Below are positions 27,502 to 35,095 of a DNA stretch of 64,000 nucleotides, piece by piece. The notes beneath the pieces were generated by a model. The model had not been told where the DNA came from. It saw only the letters and a program-made list of their open reading frames with translations, and did not search any database. This stretch comes from Streptomyces roseifaciens (GTDB taxonomy: Bacteria; Actinomycetota; Actinomycetes; Streptomycetales; Streptomycetaceae). The stretch lies in NCBI RefSeq assembly GCF_001445655.1, contig NZ_LNBE01000004.1, positions 1,550,001 to 1,614,000 of the forward strand. Direction: 5' to 3'. The position numbers and the translations under genes are program-made. Position 1 is the stretch's first letter. Each line of letters begins with the position of its first letter.

Positions 27502-28410
27502 CTAGGCGGACCGGCGGCCGGGGTCCCCGCCGGTGCCGGTGCCGGTGCGCAGGATCTGCTCGATGACGGCCGCGACGCCGTCCTCGGTGTTGGCGACGGT
27601 GTGGCGCGTGGTGACCGCCAGCACCTCGGGGTGGGCGTTGGCCATCGCGTACGCGGTGCCGGCCCAGTCGAGCATCTCCAGGTCGTTCGGCATGTCGCCG
27701 AACGCCACGACCTCCTCCGGGGAGATGCCGCGCTCCGCGCAGCACCGGGCCAGGGTGCTGGCCTTGCTGACGCCCGGCCCGCTGATCTCCAGCAGGGCGG
27801 TGGGGCTGGACCGGGTGAAGGAGCCGTGCGCGCCGGCCGCCTCGCGGGCGATGGTGAGGAATTCGTCCGGGCCCAGGTCGGGGTGGCTGGCCAGCAGCTT
27901 GAGGATCGGCTCGGTGTATTCGCAGTCCTCGGCCAGCAGCTTCTCCGCGGGGGCGACGACCGCGCCCGGGTCGAGGAAGAACGGCGGGTACTCGGGCTCG
28001 TAGTGGATGCCGGCGGTGCGCTCGACGGCGAAGGAGGAGCCCGGGGCCGCGGCGCGGACGGCGTGCACGACGGCGAGGGCGTCGGCGCGCTCCAGCGGGC
28101 GGACCTCGACGAAGCGGGCGCCGTCGCGCAGGTCGACGACGGCGGCGCCGTTGGCGCATATCGCCAGGCCGTGACCCTGCACGTGATCGCTGACCACGTC
28201 CATCCAGCGTGCCGGGCGGCCGGTGACGAAGAAGACCTCGATGCCCGCCGCCTCTGCCGCGGCGAGCGCCGCCACGGTGCGCTCGGAGACCGTCTTGTCG
28301 TCCCGCAGGAGCGTGCCGTCCAGGTCGGTGGCGATCAGCCGGGGCATGGCGGCGGGCCGTTGTGCGGCGGGGGTCTCGGGCTGCTCGGTAGCTGAAGTCA
28401 CGGGTTCCAT
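27502..28410 (-). CDS. Cof-type HAD phosphatase
   Basis: 302 aa from ATG 28410; a GTG three codons on (28401) is an alternative. HAD motifs: nucleophile [17 protein letters not shown] (motif II), Lys in GVSKAST, and GDMPNDLEML (motif IV), with a C2-type cap between. These cytoplasmic enzymes remove phosphate from sugars or cofactors. It is a clear paralogue of the HAD gene at 45436-46254, with the same VSERT, [13 protein letters not shown] and AMANAHPE blocks. Confidence 0.87.
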   Translation of the reverse strand: MEPVTSATEQPETPAAQRPAAMPRLIATDLDGTLLRDDKTVSERTVAALAAAEAAGIEVFFVTGRPARWMDVVSDHVQGHGLAICANGAAVVDLRDGARFVEVRPLERADALAVVHAVRAAAPGSSFAVERTAGIHYEPEYPPFFLDPGAVVAPAEKLLAEDCEYTEPILKLLASHPDLGPDEFLTIAREAAGAHGSFTRSSPTALLEISGPGVSKASTLARCCAERGISPEEVVAFGDMPNDLEMLDWAGTAYAMANAHPEVLAVTTRHTVANTEDGVAAVIEQILRTGTGTGGDPGRRSA

Positions 28411-28524
28411 TCTGGGCCACGGGCATATGCGGCGCACAGGTGTACGTAAGGCCGCGTATGCCTTCAAGCCGGTGTGCCCGTCGTCACCCCGGGCATGCCG
28501 GTTCCACCGCTTAGGCTCGGTGGC

Positions 28525-29427
28525 ATGCGACTGAGCACCGTGATCCTTCCCGACCGCCGCTGGTCCGAGGGCGGCCGGGCCGCCTGGCAGAGTGCCGAGG
28601 AGCTGGGCTTCCACGCCGCCTACACCTACGACCACCTGTCGTGGCGGACCTTCCGCGACGGGCCGTGGTTCGGCGCGATCCCCACGCTGACCGCGGCCGC
28701 GGCCGCCACCTCCCGGATACGGCTGGGCACGCTCGTCACCTCCCCGAACTTCCGGCACCCCGTCACGCTGGCCAAGGAGCTCATCTCCCTGGACGACATC
28801 TCGGGCGGCCGCATCACGCTCGGCATAGGCGCCGGGGGCTCCGGCTTCGACGCCACGGCGCTGCTGAAGGACGGCCAGGAGCCGTGGACGCCGCGGGAGC
28901 GGGCCGACCGCTTCGGCGAGTTCGTGCCGCTGCTGGACCGCCTGCTCACGGAGGGCGTCGTCACGCACGAGGGCGAGCACTACTCCGCCTTCGAGGTGCG
29001 CAACATCCCCGGCTGCGTCCAGCGCCCCCGGCTGCCGTTCGCGGTCGCGGCCACGGGCCCGCGCGGTCTGCGGCTCGCCGCCCGCCACGGGCAGGCGTGG
29101 GTGACCACGGGCGACCCGAAGCTCTTCGAGACCGGCACGCCCGAGCAGTCCCGGGCGGCGGTCGCGGGCCAGATCGAGCGGCTGGGCGCAGCCTGCGCCG
29201 AGCTGGGCCGGGACGTCTCGGAGCTCGGCAAGACCATGCTGACGGGCTTCAGCCCGGACCGGCCGCTGGACTCCGTGGACGCCTTCGTCGACTTCGCCGG
29301 CTCGCACGCGGAGCTCGGCATCGACGAGATCGTGGTGCACTGGCCCATCGCGGACTCGGTCTTCGCGGCGGACGTCGCGGTCTTCGAGAAGATCGCCACG
29401 GACGGGCTCGCACAGCTCTCGCGCTGA
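28525..29427 (+). CDS. LLM-class flavin-dependent oxidoreductase
   Basis: 300 aa. Luciferase-like TIM barrel: N-terminal RLSTVILPDRRW, DHLSWR, the LGTLVTSPNFRHP strand-loop, and LGIGAGGSGFD. Such enzymes use FMN or F420; the Streptomyces relatives are often annotated F420-dependent, but the cofactor cannot be assigned here. A -10 TAGGCT (28512-28517) seven bases before ATG 28525 marks a leaderless start. Divergent from the HAD gene across 114 bp. Confidence 0.85.
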   Translation: MRLSTVILPDRRWSEGGRAAWQSAEELGFHAAYTYDHLSWRTFRDGPWFGAIPTLTAAAAATSRIRLGTLVTSPNFRHPVTLAKELISLDDISGGRITLGIGAGGSGFDATALLKDGQEPWTPRERADRFGEFVPLLDRLLTEGVVTHEGEHYSAFEVRNIPGCVQRPRLPFAVAATGPRGLRLAARHGQAWVTTGDPKLFETGTPEQSRAAVAGQIERLGAACAELGRDVSELGKTMLTGFSPDRPLDSVDAFVDFAGSHAELGIDEIVVHWPIADSVFAADVAVFEKIATDGLAQLSR

Positions 29428-29529
29428 CCCGGTTCCCCGGGATTCCGGCACGGAGGGTGGAGAGGGAGAATCGGGGCATAGGCACCTACGGGGGCGCGTT
29501 CCACAGAGAGCCGGCCTGGGAGGTTCCCC

Positions 29530-30459
29530 ATGCACTCCTCGCACTCCTCACCCTCCTCGTCGAGCACCCGGTTCGCCCCCGACCGGGGGCTCACCGCGCG
29601 CATGGTGAGCACGATGTTCTTCATCGGGCTGCTCTACGTGGTCTTCGTGGGCGTGCTGCTGGCGCTCCTGCGCGGAGCCTGGCCGGTCATCCTGCTCCTC
29701 GCGGGCGGCCTGTTCGTCGCGCAGTTCTGGTTCAGCGACCGGATCGCCGCCTTCAGCATGGGCGCGCGCGAGGTCACCCCCGAGCAGGCGCCCGAGCTGC
29801 ACGGCGCCGTCGACCGCCTGTGCGCGCTCGCGGACATGCCGAAGCCGCGCGTGGCGATCGCCGACAGCGATGTGCCCAACGCCTTCGCCACCGGGCGCAA
29901 CCGGAAGAACTCGCTGGTCTGCGCCACCACCGGGCTGTTGCGCAGGCTGGAGCCGGAGGAACTGGAGGGCGTCCTCGCCCACGAGCTCTCCCACGTGGCC
30001 CACCGCGACGTCGCCGTCATGACGATCGCCTCCTTCCTGGGCGTCCTGGCCGGGGTCATCACCCGCGTCGGCCTGTGGGGCGGCTTCCGCCGCGTGGGCG
30101 GGCGCGACAGCAACACGGCCGTCCTGGTCGTGCTGATCCCGCTGATCAGCGCCGTCGTCTACGCGATCAGCTTCCTGCTCACCCGCATGCTGTCGCGCTA
30201 CCGGGAGCTGTCGGCCGACCGCGCCGGCGCCCTGCTGACCGGGCGGCCCTCCGCTCTGGCCGCCGCCCTGACCAAGATCACCGGTGAGATGGCGCGGATA
30301 CCCACCCGCGACCTGCGGCAGGCCGAGCCCTTCAACGCCTTCTACTTCGCGCCCGCCTTCTCCAAGGAGAGCTTCGGCCGCCTGCTCTCCTCCCACCCGA
30401 CGCTGGAGCAGCGGCTGGAGCAGCTCGGCCGGATCTCGGCCCAGCTCGGCCGCGCCTGA
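29530..30459 (+). CDS. htpX: HtpX-type membrane metalloprotease (M48)
   Basis: 309 aa. Two N-terminal helices (about 28-65), the zinc motif HELSH (151-155), two further helices (about 165-220), and the third-ligand region RELSADRAGA. HtpX degrades damaged membrane proteins and acts in envelope stress. Ribosome site GGGAGG. The gene for a PspAB-like protein follows after 40 bp, a pairing seen across actinobacteria. Confidence 0.88.
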   Translation: MHSSHSSPSSSSTRFAPDRGLTARMVSTMFFIGLLYVVFVGVLLALLRGAWPVILLLAGGLFVAQFWFSDRIAAFSMGAREVTPEQAPELHGAVDRLCALADMPKPRVAIADSDVPNAFATGRNRKNSLVCATTGLLRRLEPEELEGVLAHELSHVAHRDVAVMTIASFLGVLAGVITRVGLWGGFRRVGGRDSNTAVLVVLIPLISAVVYAISFLLTRMLSRYRELSADRAGALLTGRPSALAAALTKITGEMARIPTRDLRQAEPFNAFYFAPAFSKESFGRLLSSHPTLEQRLEQLGRISAQLGRA

Positions 30460-30499
30460 CAGCCCGACCGCCGTCCCCGCCCGGAAGGAGCGTGCGCCC

Positions 30500-31093
30500 G
30501 TGGGCTTCCTGGACGCCATCCTCGGCCGCAGCAAGCCGGTCCGCCCCGACCTCGACCAACTCTTCGCCCTGCCCTCCGCCGCGGTCACCCTCCAGGCGGG
30601 CGCGGGGTTCACCCCGACCGGGCTGGGCTCGGTCTGCTTCGCGAGCGTGGAGGGCGGGGCCTTCGTACAGCTGCAGCAGGACGTACGGGCCCTGCTGGAC
30701 GCCGATACGGAGCGCGGCGGGGTGCCCGTGGAGTTCAGCCAGGACGCGTACGGCTACACCTGGCTGCTCGCACGGCAGCCTCCTGAGGACACGGCCGCTC
30801 TGGTCAACGACCTGCATGCGGTGAACACGCTGCTCCAGGAGGGCGGGTTCGGGCCGCAGCTGCTCTGCTCGCTGATGGGCTTCCGCGACGCCGGCGGGCG
30901 CTCGCTGGCCCTGGTCTACCTCTACAAGCGCGGGACGTTCTACCCCTTCGCGCCGGTGGCGGGGGCGCAGGACAAGCGGGATAGGCGGGACAACGGCCTG
31001 GAACTGCAGGTGCGGGCGCTGCTGGCGGACGACCTGCGGGTCGAGGAGGACCTGGCCCGCTGGTTCCCCGTGTGGGGCGCGCCCGGCCTGTGA
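30500..31093 (+). CDS. pspAB: PspA-associated protein PspAB
   Basis: 197 aa from GTG 30500 (AAGGAG ten bases upstream). The N-terminus MGFLDAILGRSKPVRPDLDQ and the general layout match the actinobacterial PspAB family, soluble partners in phage-shock/HtpX neighbourhoods; molecular role unknown. Same operon as htpX. After the stop, 31094-31216 contains short direct repeats (GGAGCACCGATCCG and GGAGCACTGATCCG). Confidence 0.75.
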   Translation: MGFLDAILGRSKPVRPDLDQLFALPSAAVTLQAGAGFTPTGLGSVCFASVEGGAFVQLQQDVRALLDADTERGGVPVEFSQDAYGYTWLLARQPPEDTAALVNDLHAVNTLLQEGGFGPQLLCSLMGFRDAGGRSLALVYLYKRGTFYPFAPVAGAQDKRDRRDNGLELQVRALLADDLRVEEDLARWFPVWGAPGL

Positions 31094-31216
31094 ACAGGAC
31101 GGTGCCGCCCACGGGTGGCCCGGGGCGAGCGGTCCGGGACGGGTGGTCGGGACCGGGTGGTCCGGGACGAGTGCCCCCGGAGCACCGATCCGGGAGCACT
31201 GATCCGGGGCGCGGGT

Positions 31217-31759
31217 TCAGCCGGGGAAGCGCAGAAACTCGGCCGGTACGCGCTCGACCAGCCACACGCCGTTCTCGCTGACGCGGAAGACGTGCCCCGC
31301 GCGGTGCATCCCCCGGGCGTCCACGGTCAGCACGACCGCCTTGCCGCGCCGGGCGCCCACGCGCGTCGCGGTCTCGCGGTCGGGGGACAGATGGACGGCG
31401 TGCCGGGCCATGGGGAGCAGGCCCTCGGCCCGGATCGCGGCGACCGAGCGCGACACCGTGCCGTGGAAGAGCACGGCCGGTGGTTCGGTGACCGGCAGGC
31501 CGAGTTCGACGGGCACGGAGTGGCCCTGGTTGGCCCGGATGCGGTCGCCGTCGAGCGCGTAGCGCTGCTTGTCGCTGGCGGCGACGACCTCTTCCAACTC
31601 GGCCCGGCTGAAGGGGAAACCGTGCGCCGCGCTCGCCTCCAGCAGGGCGTCCACGGGCGTCCAACCCTGGGCGTCCAGGGTGATGCCGATCCGGTCCGGC
31701 TCGTGCCGCAGGTGCTTGGCCAGGTACTTCGAGATGCGCGTCGCGCGCTGGGCGTCCAT
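31217..31759 (-). CDS. kptA: RNA 2'-phosphotransferase KptA/Tpt1
   Basis: 180 aa. Shows the family blocks ISKYLAKHLRHEPDRIG, RIRANQGHSVPV, VLFHGT and VHLSPDRETATRVGARRG, which hold the catalytic Arg/His residues. Tpt1 moves the 2'-phosphate left by certain RNA ligases to NAD+. Bacteria lack that tRNA-splicing route, so the natural substrate (a 2'-phosphate RNA/DNA end or an ADP-ribosylation target) is unknown. Its ATG overlaps the padR stop (TGATG), so translation is coupled to padR. Confidence 0.88.
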   Translation of the reverse strand: MDAQRATRISKYLAKHLRHEPDRIGITLDAQGWTPVDALLEASAAHGFPFSRAELEEVVAASDKQRYALDGDRIRANQGHSVPVELGLPVTEPPAVLFHGTVSRSVAAIRAEGLLPMARHAVHLSPDRETATRVGARRGKAVVLTVDARGMHRAGHVFRVSENGVWLVERVPAEFLRFPG

Positions 31760-32286
31760 CACCGCTCCCGGGCCTTCTTGATCTCCTCGGCGGCCCAGCG
31801 GGCCCATCCCTCGCGCATGGCGGTGAAGCGCAGACCGTACTCGAGGGCCAGCCGGCCGTTCACGGACAGCGCGTCGTCGCCCCAGTCGACGTTGCGCTCG
31901 ACTTCCTCCAGCGCCTTGTGGTGGCCCGCGGCGCGCTCGGCCTCGCCCATGAGATAGGCGGTGGCTTCCACGGGCGTGAGGTGGTTGAGGAAGAAGACCC
32001 GCAGGAGGGCGTCGCTGCGGCGGACGGTGCCGGGCGGGGTCTCGGTGAGCCAGTGGTGCAGCTCGGCGCGGCCCTCGTCCGTGATCGCGTACTCCTTGCG
32101 GCCGCGCGGGCCCTCCGCCGCGACCTCCAGCAGGCCGGCCTTCGTGAGCTTGCCCAGCTCGCCGTAGACCTGGCTCTGGGTCGCGGGCCAGGCATTGCTC
32201 AGCGAGGTCTCGAACCGCTTCATCAGGTCGTACCCGCTGGCGGGCTGGTCGGCCAGCAGGCCCAGCATCGCGTGTCTCAGGCTCAT
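31759..32286 (-). CDS. PadR-family transcriptional repressor
   Basis: 175 aa from ATG 32286 (MSLRHAMLGLLADQPASGYDL). Winged helix in the N-terminal about 90 residues (YDLMKRF, QSQVYGELGKLTKAGLLE), then the C-terminal helical Vir-like dimerisation part. Two copies of TTGACATGTC at 32310 and 32340 in the divergent region are probable operators. It likely represses both itself (with kptA) and the membrane-protein gene at 32400. Confidence 0.85.
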   Translation of the reverse strand: MSLRHAMLGLLADQPASGYDLMKRFETSLSNAWPATQSQVYGELGKLTKAGLLEVAAEGPRGRKEYAITDEGRAELHHWLTETPPGTVRRSDALLRVFFLNHLTPVEATAYLMGEAERAAGHHKALEEVERNVDWGDDALSVNGRLALEYGLRFTAMREGWARWAAEEIKKARER

Positions 32287-32299
32287 GCTCCTCACTCTA

Positions 32300-32360
32300 C
32301 ATTCCACTCTTGACATGTCGAGTGAGGAGGTTCTACTTTTGACATGTCAGAATTGGAATG
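32300..32360. promoter_or_regulatory. twin PadR-type operators
   Basis: TTGACATGTC occurs twice, at 32310-32319 and 32340-32349, exactly 30 bp apart (about three helical turns). Each contains the palindrome GACATGTC, of the ACATGT type bound by PadR proteins. The first also has flanking arms CACTC / GAGTG, and the whole block is bordered by CATTCCA (32300-32306) and TGGAATG (32354-32360). It sits between padR and the divergent membrane-protein gene. Confidence 0.7.
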
Positions 32361-32399
32361 TCGGCGGGGAAGGCCGGCGGGCCCCCCGAGGAGAATTCG

Positions 32400-32957
32400 A
32401 TGAACTATGTGCGCGGCTTCATTCCCTGGATCGCCTTCGCGGTCGTCTCCGCCGCCGGCTGGCAGTGGGGCGCGGTGGCCGGGCTTGTCGCCGGGGCGGG
32501 CCTGCTGGTCAAGGAGCGCAAGGCCGGCACCGCGGGGGATTCGCTGATCCTGGAGATCAGCACGGTCTGCTTCTTCGTCGCGCTCACCGCCCTGGCCTTC
32601 GCCCTCCCGCACAGCGGGCTGCGGCACTTCGGCGGTGCCCTGTCCCTGGGGTGGCTCGCGCTCACCGCCTGGGCCACGCTGGCAGTCGGCCGTCCGTTCA
32701 CGACGGGCATCGCCAAGACGCAGGCGCCGCCCGAGGTGTGGGACACCCCGGTCTTCCTCCGCATCAATGCCGTGATCACCTCCGCCTGGGCCCTCGCCTT
32801 CACCGTGACGGCCGTCGCGCTGGCCGCCGTGAGCGCCGCCGGCCTCGGCAGCGCGGTGTCCGTCCCGGTCCAGGTCGCGGGCTTCGCCCTGCCCGCCGTC
32901 TTCACCGCCCGCTATCCCGAGCGCGTCCGCGCCCGCTACGCCCCGGCAGCCCGGTAA
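32400..32957 (+). CDS. integral membrane protein of unknown function
   Basis: 185 aa from ATG 32400 (GAGGAG upstream). Four or more hydrophobic helices cover nearly the whole length (MNYVRGFIPWIAFAVVSAAG, LVAGAGLLV, ISTVCFFVALTALAFAL, VITSAWALAFTVTAVALAAV). Divergent from padR with the twin operators in between, so probably PadR-controlled. A decayed carotenoid-oxygenase start follows 29 bp downstream with its own ribosome site, suggesting a former two-gene operon. Confidence 0.75.
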   Translation: MNYVRGFIPWIAFAVVSAAGWQWGAVAGLVAGAGLLVKERKAGTAGDSLILEISTVCFFVALTALAFALPHSGLRHFGGALSLGWLALTAWATLAVGRPFTTGIAKTQAPPEVWDTPVFLRINAVITSAWALAFTVTAVALAAVSAAGLGSAVSVPVQVAGFALPAVFTARYPERVRARYAPAAR

Positions 32958-32986
32958 ACCCCTTCATCGCAGAGGAGATCCGTGCC

Positions 32987-33096
32987 ATGACGACGACCGC
33001 GCCCGTCCGCCGCGCCGATAATTCGCCCCCGTGACGGGGGAGCTCACCTCCCACGACCTCCCGGTCACCGGGCGGTCCCCGGCCCGATCGCCGACG
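32987..33096 (+). pseudogene. remnant: N-terminus of a carotenoid oxygenase-like gene
   Basis: An ATG with a good AGAGGAG site opens MTTTAPVRRADNSPP and stops at once (TGA at 33032). One frame over, starting at 33031, the sequence reads VTGELTSHDLPVTGRSPA, which looks like the first conserved block of carotenoid cleavage oxygenases (ELTAHDLPVTG-x-IP followed by LDGRYLRNGPNP). A single lost base at the run of C before 33031 would join the two pieces. The rest of the gene, with its four iron-binding His, is gone; the DNA continues as the end of the convergent MerR gene. Similarity is judged by eye. Confidence 0.5.
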
Positions 33097-33097
33097 G

Positions 33098-34147
33098 CTA
33101 TTCGGTCTCCGGGCGGGTGACCAGCGCGTCCATGGTGCGGGCGCGGACCTCGCGCTCCGCGGCAGCGGCGATGAAGGCGGCGACGTTCCCCGGCCCGACG
33201 AGAGCCGCCACAGCCTGGACGGTCCCCTCGGGGAGCCGGACGGCTCCCTGGGCGGACCCCGGCGAGCCGACAGCGGCTGCAGCCGCTGCAACGGCCCCCG
33301 CGGTGCCACCGACCGGATCCGCCGGGCTGCCCGCAGGGCCTCCGGCGGGGCCGGCCGTGTCGCCGCCTCCGGGAGTCGTGCCCACGGCGGTCTCGCCGTC
33401 CAGATGGTCGCGGAGATAGCGCGTGGCCATGGCGCGCATGGCGCGGGCGAGTTCGGCGTCGACCGTCTGCTGGGCCAGGGGGCGCAGGCGGCGCACCAGT
33501 GCGGCGGCCTCGGCAGCCTCCTCGTCGGTGGGCGAGTGGTCCAGGTACTGCCGGAAGACGTATTCGGTGGTGAAGTCCAGGAACCGGCCCGCTATGTGCT
33601 CGACCCTCGTGCGCAGTTCGCGCAGGTGGCCGGTGATGGCGGCCAGGGGCACCCCCGCGGCATGGAGCTCCGCGGCGACGGCCAGCTCCTGCGGGCTCGG
33701 GACGAGGAACTCCTCGGGCGGGCCCGGTACGCGCACGAGGACGCCGAGCTGCACCGCATCCTCCACGGCGTCGTCGTCGGGGATGCCGCCGAAGCGGGCG
33801 TCGAGCTCCGCGCGGGTGATCCGGCCCGTCTCCTCGTCCGTCCACGGCCCGTCCACCTCGGCGACCAGTCCGAGGACCCCGCCCAGGCCGCGGCCGGTGT
33901 CCCAGGCGTCCAGCAGCTCCTTGATGCTGGCCAGGGTGTAGCCCCGGTCGAGGAGCCCCGCGACCTGGTGCAGCCGCGCCAGGTGCGCGTCCCGGTAGAC
34001 GTTGGCGCGCCCGCGCCGCTCCGGCTTGGGAAGCAGCCCGCGGTCCTGGTAGGCCCGGATCGTGCGGACCGTGGCGCCGCTGCGGTGGGCGAGGTCCTCG
34101 ATGCGGTATTCGTGGGGCTGCTCGGGTCGCCCGGGGTGCTCGGACAA
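33098..34147 (-). CDS. MerR-family regulator, long C-terminus
   Basis: 349 aa. MerR HTH at about 14-80 (YRIEDLAHRSGATVRTIRAY, GLLPKPERRGRANVYRDAHL, GYTLASIKELL). A long effector/helical part follows without the paired Cys of metal sensors. The last about 95 residues are Ala/Gly/Pro-rich. It is the last gene of the minus-strand operon beginning at 37731 and is the likely local regulator of that operon. Confidence 0.85.
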   Translation of the reverse strand: MSEHPGRPEQPHEYRIEDLAHRSGATVRTIRAYQDRGLLPKPERRGRANVYRDAHLARLHQVAGLLDRGYTLASIKELLDAWDTGRGLGGVLGLVAEVDGPWTDEETGRITRAELDARFGGIPDDDAVEDAVQLGVLVRVPGPPEEFLVPSPQELAVAAELHAAGVPLAAITGHLRELRTRVEHIAGRFLDFTTEYVFRQYLDHSPTDEEAAEAAALVRRLRPLAQQTVDAELARAMRAMATRYLRDHLDGETAVGTTPGGGDTAGPAGGPAGSPADPVGGTAGAVAAAAAAVGSPGSAQGAVRLPEGTVQAVAALVGPGNVAAFIAAAAEREVRARTMDALVTRPETE

Positions 34148-34159
34148 TTGGGTCGCTCC

Positions 34160-35074
34160 TTACGAGAGGGCCGCGCGGCCTATCGCGCCCGCCGCGGTCC
34201 GTGCCGCGGGTGAGGTCGCCAGATAGTCAACGGCCCTGCGCAGCGACCCCTCCTTCGAGGGATGGTACGACCGCCGGAGATAGCGGGGCACCGCCGAGCC
34301 GAGGTCGCGCCAGGTCGGCAGCAGGCCCTTCTCCACGGCCCGGTTGTGCGCGCGCAGCGAATAGCGCATCCGCCCCACGAGCCGGGGGTCGTTGCGGATC
34401 AGGAACCGGGCGCCGTAGCCCCACAGGTAGAACAGCATGGGCGCCGTCACGGCCATGCCCAGGGCGCGGCGGGCGTAGCGCCCGGGGTCGTCCCCGCCGC
34501 AGTGCTCGTACATGTCGAAGGCGACCGAGCGGTGTTCGACCTCCTCGGCGCCGTGCCAGCGCAGCAGGTCCAGCATCACCGGGTCGGGCACGGCCCGGTC
34601 GAGGCCCTCGGCCTCCAGCACCCAGTTGCCCAGCACGGCCGTGAACTGCTCGACGGCGGCGATCACCGAGAGCCGGAAGCGCAGCCATTCCTGAGCCGTC
34701 ACCGGCAGGCCGAACGGCGGCCGCTCACCGAGCAGGACGTCGAAGAGGTAGTCCACGTGGCGGGTGTACGCGCTGGTGTCCAGGTTCTGCGCGGCGAGGT
34801 GGCCCAGCACGTACGCGTGCTGCACGCTGTGCGTGGCCTCCTGGCCCATGAACCCTTTGACGTCCTTCAGCAGCGCCGGGTCCCCGACCAGGGGCAGGGC
34901 CTCCTTGAACACCTTGACGAACCACCGCTCCCCGGCGGGCAGCAGCAGGTGCAGGACGTTGATGACGTGGGTGGCGGTGGGCTCGTCGGGTATCCAGTGC
35001 AGGGGTGTCGCGTCCCACTCGAAGGAGACGCGGCGGGGGGCTATCGTGTGCCCGCCCGCCTGGGCGTCGGTCAT
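34160..35074 (-). CDS. metal-dependent hydrolase-family protein (PF10118 type)
   Basis: 304 aa. It carries the ferritin-like pattern of acidic/His residues of this family: GQEATHSVQHAYVL and GAEEVEHRSVAFDMYEHC. Members are predicted metal-dependent hydrolases, but a di-iron enzyme is equally consistent with the ligands; activity unproven. It lies between the fusion enzyme and the MerR gene in one operon, 12 bp before merR. Confidence 0.75.
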   Translation of the reverse strand: MTDAQAGGHTIAPRRVSFEWDATPLHWIPDEPTATHVINVLHLLLPAGERWFVKVFKEALPLVGDPALLKDVKGFMGQEATHSVQHAYVLGHLAAQNLDTSAYTRHVDYLFDVLLGERPPFGLPVTAQEWLRFRLSVIAAVEQFTAVLGNWVLEAEGLDRAVPDPVMLDLLRWHGAEEVEHRSVAFDMYEHCGGDDPGRYARRALGMAVTAPMLFYLWGYGARFLIRNDPRLVGRMRYSLRAHNRAVEKGLLPTWRDLGSAVPRYLRRSYHPSKEGSLRRAVDYLATSPAARTAAGAIGRAALS

Positions 35075-35095
35075 TTTCCGCTCCTCCGCCGTCCG

